A stretch of DNA of 64,000 bases, taken from NCBI RefSeq assembly GCF_015550595.1, contig NZ_JADNBB010000008.1:1-64000 (forward strand). Reading direction: 5' to 3'. The stretch is from Parabacteroides goldsteinii. Its GTDB lineage: Bacteria > Bacteroidota > Bacteroidia > Bacteroidales > Tannerellaceae. Under the pieces are notes generated by a model. It saw nothing but the letters and a program-made list of their open reading frames with translations, had not been told where the DNA came from and did no database searches. The position numbers were made by a program, and so were the translations under genes. Positions 1 through 7,759 of the stretch are shown piece by piece; positions within the stretch are counted from its first letter, which is position 1; every line of letters starts with the position of its first letter.

Positions 1-5
1 ATAAC

Positions 6-86
6 AAAGCCCGGGCTTGGGAAAGTCTGGGCTTTGCGCATAAAAAAGGTTGTGCCAGCATTTTGACACAACCTCTTCGTTTTTTT
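6..86 (+). terminator. Two hairpin terminators of an upstream gene
   Basis: Two successive hairpins are visible. The first pairs AAAGCCC (6-12) with GGGCTTT (29-35). The second pairs AGGTTGTG (47-54) with CACAACCT (67-74) and is followed by a run of T (80-86), as in an intrinsic terminator. They probably end a gene lying left of the window. The remaining bases up to 278 hold the parA promoter region, where a -7-like TAGTTTTG is seen at 249-256 without a clear -33 partner. Confidence 0.6.
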
Positions 87-278
87 AAAACTACGTTATC
101 ATTTCCAAAAAAACGATCACATACTCCTCATTTGAAACAAGTTATTAAATATTCTGTTTATATTTGCAAGTTATCAACAGTTAGGGCGACTTTTCAACAA
201 AACGAGCATTGTTTTGCAAAAACCTAATATCGTTAGATTTTTAATGTTTAGTTTTGCCTCTGAATTAAAAGACAAAGT

Positions 279-1043
279 ATGGGAAAGATTATCGCTTTAG
301 CAAATCAGAAAGGTGGGGTTGGTAAAACAACGACCACGATAAATCTGGCTGCATCCCTCGCTGCCCTTGAGAAGAAAGTGCTGGTTGTTGATGCAGATCC
401 GCAGGCAAATGCCTCTTCCGGACTGGGTGTGGATATTCGGAGTGTCGAATTGTCCATCTACGAATGTCTGGTGAATGGAGACGACCCGAAAGGAGCCATT
501 ATCCCAACCGAGGTGGAAGGACTGGATATTATCCCGTCTCACATCGACCTGGTAGGAGCGGAAATTGAAATGCTGAACATGGAGAACCGGGAGCAGATCC
601 TGAAACAGATGCTTGTCCCCCTTAAGGATATGTATGATTTTATTCTGATTGACTGTTCTCCCTCCTTAGGGCTGATCACTGTGAATGCACTGACTGCAGC
701 CGATTCGGTAATGATCCCCGTTCAATGCGAGTATTTTGCACTGGAAGGTATCAGTAAACTGTTGAATACGATAAAGATTATTAAATCGAAGCTGAACCCG
801 GCTTTGGAAATTGAAGGATTCCTGTTGACGATGTACGATTCGCGTCTTCGCCTGGCCAACCAGATTTACGAAGAGGTGAAACGACCGTTCCGCGATCTTG
901 TTTTCACAACCGTTATTCAGCGTAATGTGAAACTGAGCGAAGCTTCTAGTTATGGCAAACCCGTAATACTTTACGATGCCGAGTCGAAGGGAGCGCTTAA
1001 TCACATGCAGCTTGCGCAAGAGCTGATAGACAAAAATAAATAA
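279..1043 (+). CDS. parA: ParA/Soj chromosome partitioning ATPase
   Basis: Chromosome segregation ATPase that works with ParB and parS to move replicated origins apart. The 254-residue protein has the deviant Walker A motif KGGVGKTT at residues 11-18, the DADPQAN motif at 38-44 and the Walker B segment FILIDCSPS at 121-129, which is the standard chromosomal Soj layout. The ATG at 279 starts directly at the conserved MGKIIAxANQKGG end. Nine bases separate it from parB, so the two are surely co-transcribed. No parS-like sequence was noticed nearby, but I could not search systematically. Confidence 0.97.
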   Translation: MGKIIALANQKGGVGKTTTTINLAASLAALEKKVLVVDADPQANASSGLGVDIRSVELSIYECLVNGDDPKGAIIPTEVEGLDIIPSHIDLVGAEIEMLNMENREQILKQMLVPLKDMYDFILIDCSPSLGLITVNALTAADSVMIPVQCEYFALEGISKLLNTIKIIKSKLNPALEIEGFLLTMYDSRLRLANQIYEEVKRPFRDLVFTTVIQRNVKLSEASSYGKPVILYDAESKGALNHMQLAQELIDKNK

Positions 1044-1052
1044 GGACAAATT

Positions 1053-1937
1053 ATGGCAGTAATGAAAAGATCGGCACTTGGCCGTGGATTAGATGCTTTA
1101 ATCACGATGGATGACCTTAAAACCGGAGGTTCGTCTTCTATCAGTGAAATAGCACTGAGTAAGATCCAGCCCAATCCTGATCAACCCCGTTCTATATTTG
1201 AGGAAGAAGCATTGGAAGAACTGGCTACTTCTATCCGTTCACTGGGTGTTATCCAGCCGATAACCTTGAAGGAGATCGGTACGGAGAAGTACATGATTAT
1301 TTCCGGTGAACGCCGTTACCGTGCATCGCTGATGGCCGGTCTGGAGCAGATCCCTGCCTATATCAAGACGGCGGCCGACGAGAATGTAGTCGAAATGGCG
1401 CTGATTGAAAATATCCAGCGCGAAGACCTTAACTCGATAGAAATTGCATTGGCTTATCAGAAACTGATAGACAGCTACGGCCTTACCCAGGAGAAGCTTA
1501 GCGAACGGGTAGGGAAGAAGCGGGCTACTATCGCTAATTATCTCCGCCTGTTGAAACTCCCGGCAGAGATACAGATGGGGCTGAAAGATAAGAAAATAGA
1601 TATGGGACATGCACGTGCCTTGCTGCCGGTGGAAGATCCGGAAGTGCAACTGGCCTTGTATGAACAGATACTGGCAGAAGGCCTCTCCGTACGTAATGTA
1701 GAAGAGATCGTACGAAACGGGGCGGAAGCAGTTGCGCCGGAAAAGAAAGAGAATACAGCCGGACGTAAACCGATGCTTCCTCAGGAATTTAATCTGTTGA
1801 AGGATCATTTGTCCCGTTTCTTTAATACGAAGGTACAACTGGCATGCAACGAGAAGGGAAAAGGACGCATCACGATTCCTTTTACCTCGGAAGAAGAACT
1901 GGAAAGGCTGATCGGCCTGTTGGATAAGTTGAAATAA
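1053..1937 (+). CDS. parB: ParB/Spo0J partition protein
   Basis: parS-binding CTPase partner of ParA. The 294-residue protein starts with the typical RSALGRGLDALI segment. It then shows NPDQPR (41-46), the CTP-binding GERRYRA box (85-91) and ENIQREDL (119-126), followed by a helix-turn-helix around 145-165 that contacts parS. A charged linker near 225-240 leads to the C-terminal dimerisation domain. It follows parA by 9 bases and precedes the DUF5683 gene by about 20, so the four genes 279-4211 look like one operon, a common Bacteroidales arrangement. Confidence 0.97.
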   Translation: MAVMKRSALGRGLDALITMDDLKTGGSSSISEIALSKIQPNPDQPRSIFEEEALEELATSIRSLGVIQPITLKEIGTEKYMIISGERRYRASLMAGLEQIPAYIKTAADENVVEMALIENIQREDLNSIEIALAYQKLIDSYGLTQEKLSERVGKKRATIANYLRLLKLPAEIQMGLKDKKIDMGHARALLPVEDPEVQLALYEQILAEGLSVRNVEEIVRNGAEAVAPEKKENTAGRKPMLPQEFNLLKDHLSRFFNTKVQLACNEKGKGRITIPFTSEEELERLIGLLDKLK

Positions 1938-1958
1938 GTTGACGCTAGATTCGTGAGG

Positions 1959-2678
1959 ATGAAATTAAAAATAAGCAGGATACTATGCTTGCTGGTAGTA
2001 CTTGCCGGTATTTCCCTGTATGCGAAAGCACAGGGACAAGCAGTAATACTTGATGCTGATACGGTAGTGGTGGCACCACCCGATTCGACAGTGCAGGCTG
2101 TACTTCAGGCTGCTGACTCGGTACCGCAACCCAAGTTTAAGGAAATAAACATGAAGCCGTTTAAGCCGAATCCGACAAGGGCCGTTCTTTATTCGTTCGT
2201 GCCGGGGTTGGGGCAGATATATAACAGGGCATACTGGAAGTTGCCGATCGTATATGGCGGTTTTATGGGATGTATCTATGCTGTTACCTGGAATAACCGT
2301 AACTATAAGGATTATTCGACAGCTTATCTGGATTTGATGAACGATGTGAAGGATCATCCGAATGATCCGAAAGCCTGGAGCAGCTCCTGGGTGGATATTG
2401 CCAAGAAGAATGGGCGTGATCCGGCAGAGTTCATAACTAATACGAGGTTGCAGGATAACATAAAGAGTCGTAAGGACTATTTCCGTCGTTACAGGGATTT
2501 GAGTATTATCATTACGGCTGGAGTATATGCACTCTGTATGATCGATGCATATGTGGATGCACAGTTGTTCGACTTCGATATTTCGCCGGACCTGAGCATG
2601 CGGATAGAGCCTGCGGTAACACCGAAGACCAGTTTCAGTGATCGGTCGTATGGCCTGAATTGCAGTATAAAATTCTAA
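1959..2678 (+). CDS. DUF5683 family envelope protein
   Basis: A protein of 239 residues with an N-terminal signal peptide (KLKISRILCLLVVLAGISLYAKA) and the DUF5683 core around FVPGLGQIYNRAYWKLPIVYGG, a glycine/aromatic hairpin likely to sit in the inner membrane. A second hydrophobic segment lies near IIITAGVYALCMIDAY. The biochemical function is unknown. An in-frame GTG six bases upstream (1953) could also serve, but the ATG at 1959 gives a cleaner signal peptide. Placement between parB and a peptidoglycan lytic enzyme hints at an envelope role linked to growth or division; that is inference. Confidence 0.9.
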   Translation: MKLKISRILCLLVVLAGISLYAKAQGQAVILDADTVVVAPPDSTVQAVLQAADSVPQPKFKEINMKPFKPNPTRAVLYSFVPGLGQIYNRAYWKLPIVYGGFMGCIYAVTWNNRNYKDYSTAYLDLMNDVKDHPNDPKAWSSSWVDIAKKNGRDPAEFITNTRLQDNIKSRKDYFRRYRDLSIIITAGVYALCMIDAYVDAQLFDFDISPDLSMRIEPAVTPKTSFSDRSYGLNCSIKF

Positions 2679-2684
2679 TAACAC

Positions 2685-4211
2685 ATGAAATATTTACTAA
2701 CATTACTCTGTCTCTGTTGTCTTTTTACTGTTGTCCGTGCACAGGAAGCAATAACCGACAACGAAGAACCTCAGTATTCGAACCTTTCTGCCGACTCGTT
2801 ATCTGTAGATGTCGGTCTGATTCCGGAAAGTCTGGATGCTGATGTAGACAGCCTTCTTCGCTCGTGGCACGTCCAATATTTCTCCAAGAGAGATGAATAT
2901 TGCCATGACGATGATGCTAATGTATACTTCCCTGACTCTGTCTATCGGGAACGTCTGGAAAGATTGCCGCGCGTTATTTCTTTACCTTATAATAAGGTAG
3001 TACGCGATTGTATCGATTTATATGCTGACCGCCGCCGTAACCTTGTACGATATATGCTGGGTATGGCGGATTTTTATTTCCCCATCATCGAGCAGGTTCT
3101 TGATGAACACGACCTGCCTATCGAACTGAAGTATCTGGCTATTGTGGAAAGTGCCCTTAACCCTGTGGCTCTCTCCCGTGTGGGAGCTTGCGGTCTGTGG
3201 CAGTTCATGCTTCCGACCGGAAAGATCTACGGTTTGGAGATCAACAGTCTGGTAGACGAGCGTCGTGATCCGGTGAAGGCCACTCATGCTGCTTGTCGTT
3301 ACTTTAAAGATATGTATGCCATTTATGGCGACTGGAACCTGGTATTGGCTTCTTACAACTGCGGACCGGGAAATGTAAATAAAGCAATACGCCGTTCGGG
3401 AGGTAAAACGGATTTCTGGGATATCTTCCCTTATCTGCCCAAAGAAACCCGTTCGTATGTGCCACTCTTTATCGCGGCCAATTATATTATGAATTACTAT
3501 TGCGATCACAATATTTGTCCGATGCAGACCAGTATGCCGTTGGCAACGGATACAGTGGTAGTAACGAAAGCTTTGCATTTGGAGCAGGTGGCTGATGTGT
3601 TGCAGATGGATATAGAGCAGATCCGTGCCCTGAACCCGCAATACAAACGTGATATTATTCCCGGAAATGCAGAACCATCCGTTTTGAAGCTTCCGGTCAA
3701 TCAGACCTATGCTTTTATTGACAAGGAGGACACGATATATACCCATCGGGCAGAAGACCTGTTGGCCGGTTGCCTGGCCTATAATACATCCGAAACAGAC
3801 AAAGGAAGTACTTCAAATCGCGAGAAGATCACACATCGTGTAGCTTCCGGCGAGAATATTTATACGATATCTGACCGTTACGGAGTAACTCCAAAAGAAG
3901 TCCGTTCCTGGAACGGCCTGAAATCTAACAGGCTGGCCAATGGACGGCGTCTAACGTTGTATGTAGACAATGGCGGTGTGGCATTTGCTTCCGCTTCAAA
4001 AGCAAAGACGGCAACAAAGACGACTTCTTCTTCAGAAATCGTTGAAAAGCAAAGCAATGGCTTTGTCTCTTACCGTGTTAAATCGGGCGATTCTCTATAT
4101 ACTATATCCAAAAAGTATCCCGGAGTGTCGGCCACATTGATCCAGAAGGCCAATGGATTACCGAATGCAAATATCCGTCCCGGACAGGTATTGAAGATTC
4201 CTGTGGGATAA
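2685..4211 (+). CDS. MltD-like lytic transglycosylase with LysM domains
   Basis: Membrane-associated peptidoglycan lytic transglycosylase. The 508-residue protein has a signal peptide (residues 1-19). The GH23 domain spans roughly 120-270, with the catalytic glutamate E155 in AIVESALNP and the downstream GACGLWQFM and NCGPGNV motifs of the family. Two LysM peptidoglycan-binding repeats lie near 385-427 and 463-506, separated by a Ser/Thr/Lys-rich linker. This order matches MltD. It starts 6 bases after the DUF5683 stop and is the last gene of the parAB operon. Confidence 0.93.
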   Translation: MKYLLTLLCLCCLFTVVRAQEAITDNEEPQYSNLSADSLSVDVGLIPESLDADVDSLLRSWHVQYFSKRDEYCHDDDANVYFPDSVYRERLERLPRVISLPYNKVVRDCIDLYADRRRNLVRYMLGMADFYFPIIEQVLDEHDLPIELKYLAIVESALNPVALSRVGACGLWQFMLPTGKIYGLEINSLVDERRDPVKATHAACRYFKDMYAIYGDWNLVLASYNCGPGNVNKAIRRSGGKTDFWDIFPYLPKETRSYVPLFIAANYIMNYYCDHNICPMQTSMPLATDTVVVTKALHLEQVADVLQMDIEQIRALNPQYKRDIIPGNAEPSVLKLPVNQTYAFIDKEDTIYTHRAEDLLAGCLAYNTSETDKGSTSNREKITHRVASGENIYTISDRYGVTPKEVRSWNGLKSNRLANGRRLTLYVDNGGVAFASASKAKTATKTTSSSEIVEKQSNGFVSYRVKSGDSLYTISKKYPGVSATLIQKANGLPNANIRPGQVLKIPVG

Positions 4212-4236
4212 ACTCGCTATTTTCCTGGCTTCCTTA

Positions 4237-4265
4237 TTGATTTTTGACGAATATTTGTATATTTG
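4237..4265 (+). promoter_or_regulatory. Promoter of the Rel/SpoT gene
   Basis: TTG at 4237-4239 lies 18 bases before TATATTTG at 4258-4265, a good match to the Bacteroidetes -33/-7 promoter. Transcription would begin near 4272, leaving a leader of about 30 bases before the ATG at 4304. This separates the stringent-response gene from the parAB operon. Confidence 0.6.
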
Positions 4266-4303
4266 TGGTTACAGACGTTATATAAAAAGAAGAGGTTGTA
4301 ACC

Positions 4304-6583
4304 ATGAGCGATACGATAGACACAAAAGACACAAAGGAAGCCGGTGACATGTTACCGGCCATGTCGGCAGATGAGAAGATGATCCAGGATGGGTTTAATG
4401 AACTGCTGCAAGACTACCTGAATTCAAATCATAGACGAAAAGTCGAGCGTATCACAAAGGCGTTCAACTTTGCTAATCAGGCACATGCAGGGGTAAAACG
4501 TCGTTCCGGCGAACCCTATATTATGCACCCTATTGCTGTGGCGCGTATCGTTTGCCGTGAAATGGGATTGGGTTCAACCTCTATCTGTTCCGCTCTCCTC
4601 CATGATGTAGTAGAAGATACTGAATACACTGTACAGGATATTAGTGATATGTTCGGTCCGAAGATTGCACAGATCGTGGACGGTCTAACCAAGATATCCG
4701 GAGGAATATTCGGGGAACAAGCCTCGGCACAGGCGGAGAACTTCCGTAAGTTATTGCTCACCATGAGTGATGATATCCGGGTGATCCTGATCAAGATTGC
4801 CGATCGTCTGCATAATATGCGAACTCTGGGGTCCATGCTTCCTGCTAAGCAATTTAAGATTGCCGGTGAAACCCTTTATCTTTATGCTCCACTGGCACAT
4901 CGTCTGGGCCTTTTCACGATCAAGACAGAACTGGAAGACCTGAGTTTCAAATACGAACATCCTCATGAATATGATTTCATCGAGAAGAAGTTGCAGGCGA
5001 CGGAAGAAAGCCGGAATAAGCTTTTCGAACACTTTGCAGTCCCGGTTGATAAGAAACTGAAAGAGATGGGCTTGCATTATGAAATGCAATCCCGCGTGAA
5101 GTCCGCTTATTCCATCTGGAACAAGATGGAAAGCAAAGGGATTACTTTTGAAGATATTTATGATTTATATGCTGTTCGTATCATCTTCGATCCGCTGCCG
5201 GGGGTGGATGAAAAGAATATGTGCTGGGATATCTATTCTGCTATTACGGATATCTACCGTATTCGTCCGGACCGTATCCGCGACTGGGTGAGCCGTCCGA
5301 AAGCAAACGGTTATCAGGCATTGCATCTTACCGTAATGGGACCTGACGGGCAATGGGTGGAAATACAGATCCGTAGCCGTCGTATGGACGACATCGCCGA
5401 GAAAGGCTTTGCCGCTCACTGGAAATATAAGGAACATAGTGTAGAAGAAGATACGGAGCTGGACAAATGGCTTCAGACTATTACGGAAATCCTGGAAAGT
5501 CCGGATCCGAATGCACTTGACTTCCTGGATACGATCAAACTGAATCTGTTCACTTCCGAAATATTTGTATTTACTCCGAAAGGAGATATCAAGACACTTC
5601 CGCAGGGAGCCACAGCACTTGACTTTGCTTATGCCCTGCACACCAATATCGGAAATAAATGTATCGGAGCGAAGGTTAATCATCGCTTGGTTCCTCTCAG
5701 TCATCCGTTGGCAAGTGGTGACCAGGTTGAGATCTTGACCTCCCGTTCGCAGGAACCGCAGGCGGAGTGGCTTAACTTTGTCACGACAGCAAAGGCGAGA
5801 GCCAAGATCGATGCCGTATTGAAACGTGCCCGTAAAGATGCGGCTAAGCTGGGAGAAGAGAAAGTGATCTCTGCATTCAAACGCTCGGAGATGGAAGCAA
5901 GTACGTCCAATCTGGATAAACTATGTATGTATTTCGGTTTCTCCAAGCGTGAAGAATTCTATTATGCCGTAGAAAAAGGAGATGTGGTACTTCCTGAGAA
6001 TATCAAGAAGTTGCTGAAAGAAAAGACGGATAACCTCTTGTTTAAATACGTAAAACAAGCGTTAGGTGTCGGCTCTAAAAAGACGGAAGAGGAGAAGCCG
6101 GAAGAGAAACCTAAGACAAAATACGATAAATCGAAACCTTATATCCTTCGTGAAGAAGCATTCGAGCGTAATTATGTGATTGCCGACTGTTGTAAACCGA
6201 TCCCGGGCGATGATGCGTTAGGCTTCATCAACGACGACGGAAATGTAGTGGTCCATAAACGTTCCTGCCCGATTGCCATGCGTCTGAAGAGTAGTTTCGG
6301 CGAGCGTATCCTGAATACCGAGTGGAGCAGTCATAAGAATGCCTCTTTCGAAGCTACGCTGGAAGTGAAAGGTATCGACTCGATCGGTGTGTTGAATACG
6401 ATCACCAAGACGATTGCCGATGATTTCAATGTGAACATTATGCGTCTGTTGATTGAAGCGAAGGACGGTGTGTTCGAAGGCCGGATCAAGATGAAAGTGC
6501 ATGATGTGGAAGACATTCAGAAGATGTGCGTGACACTCTCCAAAATCAAGAATATTAAGTCGGTAGGACGTGTAGCCGATTAG
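4304..6583 (+). CDS. rsh: Bifunctional (p)ppGpp synthetase/hydrolase (RSH)
   Basis: Stringent-response enzyme that makes and degrades (p)ppGpp. The 759-residue protein has the full long-RSH order. The HD hydrolase domain shows RRSGEPYIMHP (67-76), the metal-binding HD pair in LLHDVVEDT (98-106) and IADRLHNMRT (165-173). The synthetase domain shows RVKSAYSIWNKM (264-275) and YDLYAVRI (286-293). TGS follows around 400-470, then a zinc-finger region with CC in VIADCCKPIPGD, and a C-terminal ACT domain. Hydrolase motifs are intact, so both activities are expected. It is monocistronic, with its own promoter upstream. Confidence 0.96.
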   Translation: MSDTIDTKDTKEAGDMLPAMSADEKMIQDGFNELLQDYLNSNHRRKVERITKAFNFANQAHAGVKRRSGEPYIMHPIAVARIVCREMGLGSTSICSALLHDVVEDTEYTVQDISDMFGPKIAQIVDGLTKISGGIFGEQASAQAENFRKLLLTMSDDIRVILIKIADRLHNMRTLGSMLPAKQFKIAGETLYLYAPLAHRLGLFTIKTELEDLSFKYEHPHEYDFIEKKLQATEESRNKLFEHFAVPVDKKLKEMGLHYEMQSRVKSAYSIWNKMESKGITFEDIYDLYAVRIIFDPLPGVDEKNMCWDIYSAITDIYRIRPDRIRDWVSRPKANGYQALHLTVMGPDGQWVEIQIRSRRMDDIAEKGFAAHWKYKEHSVEEDTELDKWLQTITEILESPDPNALDFLDTIKLNLFTSEIFVFTPKGDIKTLPQGATALDFAYALHTNIGNKCIGAKVNHRLVPLSHPLASGDQVEILTSRSQEPQAEWLNFVTTAKARAKIDAVLKRARKDAAKLGEEKVISAFKRSEMEASTSNLDKLCMYFGFSKREEFYYAVEKGDVVLPENIKKLLKEKTDNLLFKYVKQALGVGSKKTEEEKPEEKPKTKYDKSKPYILREEAFERNYVIADCCKPIPGDDALGFINDDGNVVVHKRSCPIAMRLKSSFGERILNTEWSSHKNASFEATLEVKGIDSIGVLNTITKTIADDFNVNIMRLLIEAKDGVFEGRIKMKVHDVEDIQKMCVTLSKIKNIKSVGRVAD

Positions 6584-6609
6584 CCGGTAGGTATTTTCGG
6601 CCTGCAAAA

Positions 6610-6656
6610 TACATATTTATAGGTATTGCCTTTGTAACCGGGATATCTGACCTTTG
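6610..6656 (+). promoter_or_regulatory. Flavodoxin promoter with palindromic operator
   Basis: TACATATTTATAGGTATTG occupies 6610-6628. Its last three bases are the -33 TTG, followed after exactly 20 bases by the -7 element GACCTTTG (6649-6656). The first 16 bases fit the palindrome TACCTA-N4-TAGGTA found at the other iron-uptake promoters here. An operator overlapping -33 suggests repression, presumably relieved in iron starvation; the regulator itself is not identified. Confidence 0.65.
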
Positions 6657-6682
6657 TCTTCATCAATTAAATAATAAAACAG

Positions 6683-7192
6683 ATGAAGACAATAGGTATT
6701 TTTTACGGTTCGTCAACCGGAACGACAGAGGATATTGCAAAACGTATAGCAGCCAAGTTAGGTGTGGATGCTTCTAACCTGTATGATGTGGCGAAGGCTT
6801 CTCCTTCGGATCTGGGTAATTATGAAGTATTGATTCTGGGTAGCTCTACCTGGGGAGCAGGCGATTTGCAGGATGACTGGTACGATTTCCTTGCCAAAGT
6901 AAAGAAGCTGGATTTATCCGGTAAGCTCGTAGCTATTTTCGGTTGCGGTGATTCTTCCTCTTTCAGCGACACGTTCTGTGACGCGATCGGAACAATTTAT
7001 ACAGATCTTCAGGGTACAGGATGTACGTTTATCGGGTCAGTTCCGACAGATGGTTATTCGTATGATGACTCGACAGCTGTTGTTGACGGTAAATTCGTCG
7101 GACTTCCTTTGGATGAATTGAATGAAGACGATCAGACCAACCCGCGTATCGACCAGTGGATCGAAACGTTAAAACAGGAAGGTCTGGAATAA
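6683..7192 (+). CDS. fldA: Flavodoxin (long chain)
   Basis: Small FMN electron carrier that replaces ferredoxin when iron is scarce. The 169-residue length fits a long-chain flavodoxin. The FMN phosphate loop is GSSTGTTEDIA (residues 9-19). Aromatic residues expected to stack on the flavin occur in SSTWGAGDLQDDW and YSYDDSTAV. The promoter carries the same operator-like site as the xus and hmu genes in this window, which fits an iron-starvation role. It is followed by a DUF2023 gene 43 bases downstream, probably in the same transcript. Confidence 0.95.
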   Translation: MKTIGIFYGSSTGTTEDIAKRIAAKLGVDASNLYDVAKASPSDLGNYEVLILGSSTWGAGDLQDDWYDFLAKVKKLDLSGKLVAIFGCGDSSSFSDTFCDAIGTIYTDLQGTGCTFIGSVPTDGYSYDDSTAVVDGKFVGLPLDELNEDDQTNPRIDQWIETLKQEGLE

Positions 7193-7235
7193 GCATTTTC
7201 GTATTGTAGTTTTTAAGATAATATCAGCAGGCAAG

Positions 7236-7601
7236 ATGGTAACAACCAGGAACAGGATACCCGGAGAAGTGAAAGTCTTTCTTAATCATATCTATGAATA
7301 TAAGAAAGGGATACGGAGTATGGTTTTATGTACGATCAATAAATCGTATGAGCAAGTCGTTACGGACCGTTTGGAAAGTCAACAGATTTGTTATGTAAAG
7401 CAGGATGCAGGAGAGAGAAGTGTCAATATTTATTTTGGAAGACCTGAATGCATAGAAGCTATTCGTTTATTGGTGACCCGTCCGTTGAACTTACTTACGC
7501 CGGAGGAAGATTTCATTCTTGGAGCTTTACTTGGGTATGATATCTGTATGCAATGCGAACGTTTCTGCACAAGGAAAAAGCAGCGGTTAACGTCTGCCTG
7601 A
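7236..7601 (+). CDS. DUF2023 family protein
   Basis: A soluble 121-residue protein that I assign to DUF2023, a family repeatedly found next to flavodoxin. No catalytic motif is evident; it carries several cysteines, including CMQCERFCTRKK near the C terminus, which might bind metal. The gap from flavodoxin is short, and the only strong terminator comes after this gene, so the pair is likely one operon and the protein may assist flavodoxin-dependent electron transfer. That role is inferred from context alone. Confidence 0.8.
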   Translation: MVTTRNRIPGEVKVFLNHIYEYKKGIRSMVLCTINKSYEQVVTDRLESQQICYVKQDAGERSVNIYFGRPECIEAIRLLVTRPLNLLTPEEDFILGALLGYDICMQCERFCTRKKQRLTSA

Positions 7602-7643
7602 TCGATATGGTTGTTTAATGTTTTCCCTAAAGTTGTTTATTTT

Positions 7644-7676
7644 CCCCGTTATCCAGGAAGGATAACGGGGTTTTTC
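7644..7676 (+). terminator. Terminator of the flavodoxin operon
   Basis: A perfect 11-bp stem, CCCCGTTATCC (7644-7654) with GGATAACGGGG (7660-7670), and a five-base loop are followed by a T-rich tract. It ends the fldA-DUF2023 transcript. From here to 7759 I see only two imperfect copies of a TTGCCTT..CCAC unit (about 7694-7737) and no gene. Confidence 0.9.
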
Positions 7677-7759
7677 TTTTGTTTTTAAAGGACTGGGGTT
7701 GCCTTGCCACGCAAGAGGTCTTTGCCTTACCACCAAGACCCTTTGTCGTAAAAAGTATC